34,001 nt of DNA from Acrasis kona (lineage: Eukaryota; Heterolobosea; Eutetramitea; Acrasida; Acrasidae): assembly GCA_026419775.2 (NCBI GenBank), contig JAOPGA020001630.1, forward strand, positions 1 to 34,001, read 5' to 3'. Below the pieces are notes generated by a model. That model had not been told where the DNA came from. It searched no databases and saw nothing but the letters and a program-made list of their open reading frames with translations. The position numbers were made by a program, and so were the translations under genes. The first letter of the stretch is position 1, and each line of letters opens with the position of its first letter. Below, piece after piece: positions 28,353-34,001 of the stretch.

Positions 28353-29361
28353 TTAATTTGACGTTATATTTAATTTGGTATCGTAATACCTCAATATTGC
28401 TCCGGCGTATGGAATTTCATTATACAGAGAAATAAACTTCTCCCTGACTGTAACCTCTTCGTCGAAGGAGTTTATTTGACCAACTACCTTCATCCCATGT
28501 TCAACGAAAATAACCAGAAGGGCGATCCAATACACCACTTCTCGCGCGTCCCTAACAAGGTTTAAATTCTTGAGAATAAAAAACTTACACCGTCCCATTG
28601 TGTGATCGAAACTCAATGGATTTGTATCCGTCCTTCTTCCAATTCATCAAATTGAGGCACCAGTTCCTGTCTTTATTGCACATGATTTGCGCCATAGTGT
28701 GATTGTCAGGGGCTTTTTCCAGCGCTGATATTATATCATCAGGATGGTATCTTTTTGCGGTATCAAAACCACGCTCATCCCTCAAATATCGGGCTTTTTT
28801 GTACACTGACATAGTATCATCTCTCGTCATTCCACTCGAGAGAAGTATGAGGACCTCCTCATATTTTATAAACAATTGGAAGACTTTCTTAGCCTCCTCA
28901 CTCTTGTCGTCCACCAACCAGTCAGAACCGTCAATGTGGACGTGTAGATCAGCTGACGACACCATATGCACATTCTGCTGATTGCTTAGGCTGTACAACA
29001 CTTTGATTACATTTTTTAGGCCTGTTCTGCCGGCTAGTTTCGGCGATACTAGCTCCATTCCCCAATCTACTTTTTCATCGACAACAGCTAAATTAACACT
29101 AGTCCTAACTGTTTCGTCTGTTGTTAGAACCCATGAATTGCTGATAGATTTTGATGGTTTCCTGACGTAATCTACTTGCAGGCCTGTCTCTGTTGACAGG
29201 GCGTTTGATATTGCAGTACCATATTTGTCCAAGTCTGTTTCGCTTGGCTCTTTTATTTGGGAATTATTATAGTATTCCACTTCTACTCCAAAGCATCTCT
29301 TGGGGAACCTTTGCTTGACACTCATCACTATTGGAATTTTAATCTGAATGACATGTGACAT
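28353..29361 (-). CDS. Putative amidoligase (Amidoligase_2-like) with a 37-nt intron
   Basis: Exon 1 (29361-28589) has CFGVEVEYY, WGMELVSPKLAGRTGLKNVI, SADLHVHIDGSDW, a long helical segment, and KSIEFRSHNGT. These are the ordered motifs of the COOH-NH2 ligase (glutamate-cysteine-ligase/GS-fold) amidoligase family, which joins carboxyl to amino groups using ATP. A GTAAGT...GTTAG intron (28588-28552, 37 bases) links to exon 2 (28551-28353), giving the seamless NGTVDAREVVYWIALLVIFV. That is where family members read NGT, then a W-containing helix. The total is 323 aa. Fungal, amoebal and bacterial members are linked to undefined peptide or metabolite conjugation, so the substrate is unknown. Confidence 0.8.
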
Positions 29362-29704
29362 GAAACGTCATCACTTTACAATTAGTCTACATGAGAATAG
29401 GGTCTGTAGTGCCATACCATAGGTGTTCTTGGTGAATTTTTCATGGCTCTAGTATGCTAGTTAAAGAGGTTTATAAGAAAACATGACATAATCTTAATTA
29501 AATAGCAACTGCTTAATCCGCTATAATAAATGAAGATCTAAAGCTGAAAGGGAAAGGTAATGCAGGTTATTGTCGTTAAATAAAAACCACGACTTGTTTT
29601 GTCTAAATGCATACTCCTGTTATTCCGTTGAAAGCCGGTGTTCTCCGGTGATTGGTTTTCCCGTCTCATTTCACATGTCAGACGAACTCATCCATTTTAA
29701 AAAT

Positions 29705-29881
29705 TTAGAAATGTTGGAGATGCCAGCATGGGCGGCTAAGCTCAAAGAAAATGAGTTTGGAGGAGCACAACACATCTCTCAATCCAACCAACTCCTCTAA
29801 ATCTTCTTTATCAAATGTTACCCATTGAGTAACATCAATCCTCTTCACAAATTTACCACACGAACCATCTGGGAGACTGAA
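29705..29881 (-). pseudogene. Fragment of an F-box/LRR-like gene
   Basis: The minus strand is open for 58 codons: FSLPDGSCGKFVKRIDVTQW, VTFDKEDLEELVGL..., ending CWHLQHF-stop. The pattern (a basic start, DVTQW, then LEELVGL) resembles a stray leucine-rich repeat region of amoebal F-box proteins. It has no start codon and lies just upstream, in transcription terms, of nothing coherent. The intact F-box/LRR gene on the same strand begins at 31205. The rest of 29362-29984 shows nothing firm. Confidence 0.35.
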
Positions 29882-29984
29882 CTATTTACATGAATACTCT
29901 ATTCCAAGAGTCTGGACATGATTGTAGGTATTCTCAATAATGAAGTGTTGTGTAATCGAAACATTTGGTTTTGGTCATAATTTT

Positions 29985-31205
29985 TTATTTAAAGTAAATG
30001 GTGACACCTTTTAGATGTACAAATACTGCATCGGTTATTTGGTCGCAGTATGATATGTTCAATGTATGAATGCCTTTCAGATGTATAAATGCCGCATCCG
30101 TTATTTTGTGGCAGTATGACATGTCCAATGTATGAATGCCTTTTAGATGTATAAATGCCGCATCCGTTATGTTGTGGCAGGACGACATGTCCAATGTATG
30201 AATGCCTTTTAGATGAAAAAATGCCGCATCCGTGATTTGATCATTATGTGACATGTTCAATGTATGAATGCCTTTTAGATGTTTGAATGCTGCATCCGTT
30301 ATGTTGTGGCAGGACGACATGTTCAATGTATGAATGCCTTTCAGATGTATAAATGCCGCATCCGTGATTCGAGCACTCTGTGACATGCTCAATGTATGAA
30401 TGCCTTTTAGATGTTTGAATGCTGCATCCGTGATTCGAAAGCAACCTAATATGTTCAATGTATGAATGCCTTTTAGATGTATGAATGCCGCATCCGTTAT
30501 TTTGTGGCAGTATGATATGTTCAATGTATGAATACCTTTTAGATGCATAAATGCCGCAGCTGTGATTCTATCGCAACCTAATATGTTTAATGTATGAATA
30601 CCTTTCAGATATATGAATGCTGCATCCGTTATTTGATAACAGGATAACATGTACAATGTATGAACACCTTTAAGATGTATAAATGCCGCATCCGTTATTT
30701 TGTGGCAGGATGACATGTCCAATGTATGAATGCCTTTTAGATGTATAAATGCCGCATCCGTTATGTTGTGGCAGGACGACATGTCCAATGTATGAATGCC
30801 TTTTAGATGTATAAATGCCGCATCCGTGATTTGATAACATGACATGTACAATGCATAAATACCTTCTAAAAATGAAAAAGCAGAATCTGTTACTGTTCTT
30901 GAACTGATTCTGGATATATCTAATGTATGCAATCCCCTAAAATTAGCAAATTCTGCTTCAGTGCTATAGCGAGAGGCTTTATACATCTTATTGATGTGCA
31001 CGTGATTGTTTTGTTTTATCTTGTAGACTGAGGAACATGTTTTAAAAAACGCAATCCACTCTTTGACGTCAAGAAATGTTGCAATGCAAAAAAGAATATC
31101 TTCCCCCACAACATCTAGATTTATGTCTTCACGTGTCTTTTTATATCCCCTGATATTATCACCTAGATTATCATGATCGGTGTTTAAGTTGCTTGTGCTG
31201 CACAT
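29985..31205 (-). CDS. F-box protein with 22-residue leucine-rich repeats
   Basis: From the ATG at 31205, residues about 28-66 form an F-box-like motif (DVVGEDILFCIATFLDVKEW). A linker precedes 13-14 repeats of 22 residues, consensus ITDAAFIHLKGIHTLDMSSCHN, running nearly to the C-terminus. Conserved Leu/Ile/Cys positions fit the cysteine-containing LRR class found in FBXL ubiquitin-ligase receptors, shortened from the usual ~26 residues. The likely role is a Skp1-bound substrate receptor; the target is unknown. Repeats differ mainly at the two to four residues following DMS/NIS, the exposed face, as expected of a diversifying binding surface. Confidence 0.85.
   Translation of the reverse strand: MCSTSNLNTDHDNLGDNIRGYKKTREDINLDVVGEDILFCIATFLDVKEWIAFFKTCSSVYKIKQNNHVHINKMYKASRYSTEAEFANFRGLHTLDISRISSRTVTDSAFSFLEGIYALYMSCYQITDAAFIHLKGIHTLDMSSCHNITDAAFIHLKGIHTLDMSSCHKITDAAFIHLKGVHTLYMLSCYQITDAAFIYLKGIHTLNILGCDRITAAAFMHLKGIHTLNISYCHKITDAAFIHLKGIHTLNILGCFRITDAAFKHLKGIHTLSMSQSARITDAAFIHLKGIHTLNMSSCHNITDAAFKHLKGIHTLNMSHNDQITDAAFFHLKGIHTLDMSSCHNITDAAFIHLKGIHTLDMSYCHKITDAAFIHLKGIHTLNISYCDQITDAVFVHLKGVTIYFK
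30022..30890 (-). repeat. 66-bp tandem array encoding the LRRs
   Basis: The anchor GCCGCATCCG (and close variants) recurs at 30025, 30091, 30157, 30223, 30289, 30355, 30421, 30487, 30553, 30619, 30685, 30751 and 30817, with a degenerate copy at 30883. Spacing is exactly 66 bases throughout, with no indels. Many units are nearly identical at the DNA level, indicating recent expansion or gene conversion under reading-frame constraint. Confidence 0.95.
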
Positions 31206-31285
31206 GAAAGGCGTGGAGAACTTGCAACGATATTTGTAATTAAGTATTAGAAAAGGTAAACATTACAATTCTTAAGTGAAGATGT

Positions 31286-31440
31286 TCAGGTGTCACATAT
31301 TTCTTTTGTTAGTGTACGGTGTTCAATCTTTGCTTGTGTACAGTCGAATAGGATGTGTCTGGTGGTTGCCTCGTCATCACAAAAACAACAATTTACGAGG
31401 ATATCACGAAGGGATAACTGACGTAACGTCTTTGACGTAT
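31286..31440 (-). pseudogene. LINE C-terminal zinc-knuckle fragment (zf-RVT-like)
   Basis: The minus strand reads SKTLRQLSLRDILVNCCFC, then DDEATTRHILFDCTQAKIEH to a stop at 31286-31288. The C-x2-C...H-x4-C arrangement with E/D-A-T-x2-H is the knuckle found at the end of reverse transcriptase ORFs of several LINE clades. It differs from the knuckle at about 1900, so it comes from another family. No start or RT domain is nearby. Confidence 0.55.
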
Positions 31441-31861
31441 TTAGGTCAACCAGTGATCAGCACAGTACACTTTATCACTTTTTCTTTCATCATATCATGG
31501 GTTACGTTTATACATATATTTCTTTTACGTTCTCTTCCACATTCGTTGATTGACGTTTAGGATATGATATATGAATGTAAACAAAATGTATGTTGATGAT
31601 ACAACTCATTTTGTTAGTTTCTATTACTTGATAAATGTAAACTACTATTTATCCTTTACCGATGAATTACTGACGTCTAATGTTACACCTGTAACCGAAT
31701 GGAATGTTAACCTGATTTTTATGAGTATTATATATAGTGGTGATCGAAAATACAAGTTATATCTTTACGAAATATGTTCTATATGATCTACTTTTTTTGG
31801 TTCACCGATTGGTAATACGAAGTTTTCTGCTGCTAGTAGTCGCGATCCTGCATTGTATCGC
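31441..31861. other. Intergenic region
   Basis: AT-rich, with a plus-strand frame 31571-31786 of hydrophobic, low-information content that I do not accept as a gene. No repeat or RNA gene was recognised before copy B of the dispersed repeat begins at 31862. Confidence 0.4.
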
Positions 31862-33190
31862 ACAAGTACTCATCAAATGCTTTCGAACAACACATTACAA
31901 CAAATGAAACGCCGACATCACCACGCCGCACAACATTTCAAATCTGAGCATACCAACGTACATCATCACAAGCGGATACATTAATCGCATTACACTCCCA
32001 CCTTCTGCAACAATCGCAAGAGCAGCAAACACACCACCCGCCACAACATTTCCAGAAAGCATTAAAAGACATTACACATATAGTCACTTGTAATAAGATC
32101 AACATCAAACTCCGCATGACTACAAAAGATTAATTCAACATGGTCGGCCAGAGACATTCTGGTTCCCACCAATCCCATTTCGTCACCAACCTCCAGAGTA
32201 TTTTCTCCTATTAATCCAATGTGCGCCGCCAACTGAGTATGTGCACTAGCCTTTGCACATTACAACTCAAACGTAAATAAATGCATTTTCATTTTACTAA
32301 TGGTGCGTAGTCTGGCAAGATGGATGACATTTTCAACACATACACAACCATCACAATTTTCAACGAGGACATACATTTACATCAAACCTTATCGTATGAT
32401 TCCATCCACAAACATTCTACGTTGGAGCGTGTCGAACTGTCCTGCATTTTTCAACATCATGTACACTACGGAAGGTTTTTTTGTAAACATAAGCCAAGAT
32501 TACAAGAACCAAACCCATTGACCCCGAAATTATCATTTCACCAACAAAACCGACTACAGCATTGTATTCAATAGACATTAACAAATACATTTTAACAAAA
32601 ACCAATCCCATGAAGGAACAACGAAGTTTGTCTGAGATCCACTGGGCTGTAAAGAATAGACATTTGACAAGGAAAGAATAACCTAAGAGTGTTCTCATCA
32701 CCCATATGGTGTAAGTACCTTATTATTACTTTTTCTAATGTAACGAATAGTCTTGTTGATAACAATCGAAACATCTTACAACNTTCGATCAAGGAGAAAA
32801 CTTTGAGATCACACATACATCAAATCATGAAGAAACGATCACACATACATTGAATAAACCAAACAAGAGCAACAAATTCCGCCACATTATCAAACTCCGC
32901 ATTGCCTACAACAGACCCAATCCAAAATGTTTTTCCTGGTTCCTCCCATTAAACCATTTTCTTTCTAATGTAACGATAGTTTGAATGAGAACACAACAGC
33001 ACATCTCGTGAGATTCTTTACAAGATACTTTGAACGTTTAAATGGACAAGTNCAAGCAGAACATTATGCGATGCATCATCGCAAGAGGAGTGGATTGAAT
33101 CATACTTTTAGACTCANTGGTATAAATGCTATGAGGCAACTATGGCATTTGATTTTCAATGTCAAAAGACAGACATCATGCGGAGGCTAA
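31862..33190 (+). repeat. Gene-like dispersed repeat, copy B
   Basis: The partner of 25832-26613, longer because unique sequence separates the shared blocks: 31862-32344, about 32778-32806 and 32990-33150. The ORF starting MDDIFNTY is at 32320-32574 and continues TTITIFNEDIHLHQTL, unlike copy A. The final frame (32981-33190) has TTAHLVRFFTRYFERLNGQ and GLNHTFRL.GINAMRQL. Three ambiguous bases (32783, 33052, 33116) fall in the conserved blocks. Confidence 0.6.
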
Positions 33191-33474
33191 CTCGTCCTAA
33201 CTGATTCAACACGTGTCTGGACGTAATAAAATTTACATTTATCAAAACTTTTGATTTCCATCATTCTTTCTCTCAACATCCGAATAATGTCTTGATTGCA
33301 ACTGAAGGGGATCACACTATGAACGAACGTTGACTCAATTTGTAATCATCTGTCTTGATTTTATTGAACTCAACCTCTCCTTTCTATTCCATAGAACTGT
33401 AGAAAAAGTAGGAAGGAAAATAGTATAAAAATGACATGTAAAATTCGGTTCGCCACAAAAAACAACACAACAAT
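33191..33474 (+). promoter_or_regulatory. Upstream region of the 33475 ORF with TATA-like motif
   Basis: TATAAAA at 33424-33430 lies 45 bases before the ATG. No other feature is visible in this gap. Confidence 0.3.
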
Positions 33475-33711
33475 ATGAAGTACACACAAGAAACAACAAG
33501 AACGGTATGGATAAAGAAACCAGCTGACCAGACCAAACAAATCAAGTCAAACATTGACCTTAATAATGTCGTGGCAGGAACAAGAAGGAGAAAGGATTAC
33601 AACTATGCCGACACGCTATTTAATGGGAATGTGAACAAACCTGTACAAAGACTAAAAGGCAAAAGGCTTTCAAAGAACAGACTTGAAGCTAGATTGAAAG
33701 CTGCAATATGA
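33475..33711 (+). CDS. Small basic protein, 78 aa
   Basis: A complete frame with ATG in AACAATATGAAG, a TATA-like motif 45 bases upstream and a polyadenylation-like AATAAA shortly after the stop (about 33734). The product is highly basic: TVWIKKPADQTKQIKS, VVAGTRRRKDYNYAD, QRLKGKRLSKNRLEARLKAA. It has no signal peptide or membrane segment. The GTRRRKDY motif slightly recalls histone-chaperone CHZ motifs, but the match is too short to name it. It may bind nucleic acid. The last 290 bases of the window carry an ORF (33774-33989) that I cannot support. Confidence 0.5.
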   Translation: MKYTQETTRTVWIKKPADQTKQIKSNIDLNNVVAGTRRRKDYNYADTLFNGNVNKPVQRLKGKRLSKNRLEARLKAAI

Positions 33712-34001
33712 GCTGCTGTTCTGCATGTATCATAATAAACGTTTTTATAAAACGATTCTCAGCTTTTTAAAGTTTGACAATGAGCATAATTCCGAATAAG
33801 TCTGTCATTACATCTTGTAGCACCAATAGAACCTCTACATTTCTAGTCGCGTTAAAAGGAGGATTTGATTACTCCAACCATTTCATGGCGAAGTATTTTC
33901 TACAATTGAACGTAATGTATATACTCGTCGACCAACCAAATACAGTCCAATGCGTATCTCTAGATGTGATCTTATTTAATGATGCTTGATGTTCTTCAAA
34001 A

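Noticed and set aside
29570-29800. Plus-strand 76-codon ORF
   Set aside because: The opposite strand over the same bases (29705-29881) reads much more like protein (F-box/LRR-like); the plus frame has no motif.
30244-30444. Second minus-strand frame within the LRR array
   Set aside because: The 66-base units have no stop in this frame either, so it is a shadow of the repeat.
29985-31205. Array of 66-base repeats considered as CRISPR or satellite
   Set aside because: There are no unique spacers; the units are fully coding and in frame within one ORF.
31571-31786. Plus-strand 71-codon ORF
   Set aside because: AT-rich, with no motif and no conservation to the other repeat copy; not distinguishable from chance.
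33774-33989. Plus-strand 71-codon ORF at the right edge
   Set aside because: Both strands look equally open and protein-like here, there is no recognised motif, and the window ends too soon to decide.

Overview
This is eukaryotic nuclear DNA, most likely from a free-living amoeboid protist. The AT-rich gaps, mostly intronless genes, a few very short candidate introns (37-39 bases), three Pol III tRNA genes with T-run terminators and the F-box/BTB/E2-type gene content all fit. A heterolobosean (Acrasis/Naegleria-like) or an amoebozoan is my best guess; that is inference, not something the sequence proves. All three stop codons end genes, so the standard code is assumed.

Layout. (1) 1-9.6 kb is a transposon graveyard: a DDE-type transposase-like ORF open at the left edge, LINE fragments on both strands (ORF1-like pieces, a reverse transcriptase piece, an RNase H plus zinc-knuckle 3' end, a TAAA-tailed 3' end), a small insertion with a 16-base target duplication, two distinct hAT remnants (one with terminal inverted repeats), and a foldback-like element whose long inverted arms are built from short repeats; half of that element is duplicated 1.07 kb away. 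(2) 9.8-25.6 kb is a compact host gene block: an unrecognised 165-aa protein apparently starting at GTG, a BCS1-like AAA ATPase, tRNA-Ile, an E2-fold/F-box fusion, a mitochondrial PPOX-fold protein, a two-BTB acidic protein, a Thr/Pro-rich EGF-bearing surface protein, a UPF0303/YBR137W-like protein, tRNA-Met, an unknown protein with DLN repeats, tRNA-Lys and a Kua/PEDS1-like lipid desaturase. (3) 25.8-34 kb is accessory again: two diverged copies of a ~0.8-1.3 kb gene-like repeat, a broken GH31 alpha-glucosidase fragment, a small multi-exon gene, an amidoligase with a 37-base intron, an F-box gene with 13-14 perfectly phased 66-base leucine-rich repeats, another LINE zinc-knuckle fragment and a small basic protein.

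The most unusual observations are insertions of 9 and 12 bases in the D-loop of two of the three tRNA genes, the E2-F-box fusion (ubiquitin transfer and SCF-type targeting in one chain), the indel-free 66-base LRR array, and the foldback element. The genes do not form one pathway. Ubiquitin-linked genes (E2/F-box fusion, BTB protein, F-box/LRR protein, F-box-like fragment) are over-represented, as is usual in amoebae. Product names rest on motif recognition by eye; no database search was possible.
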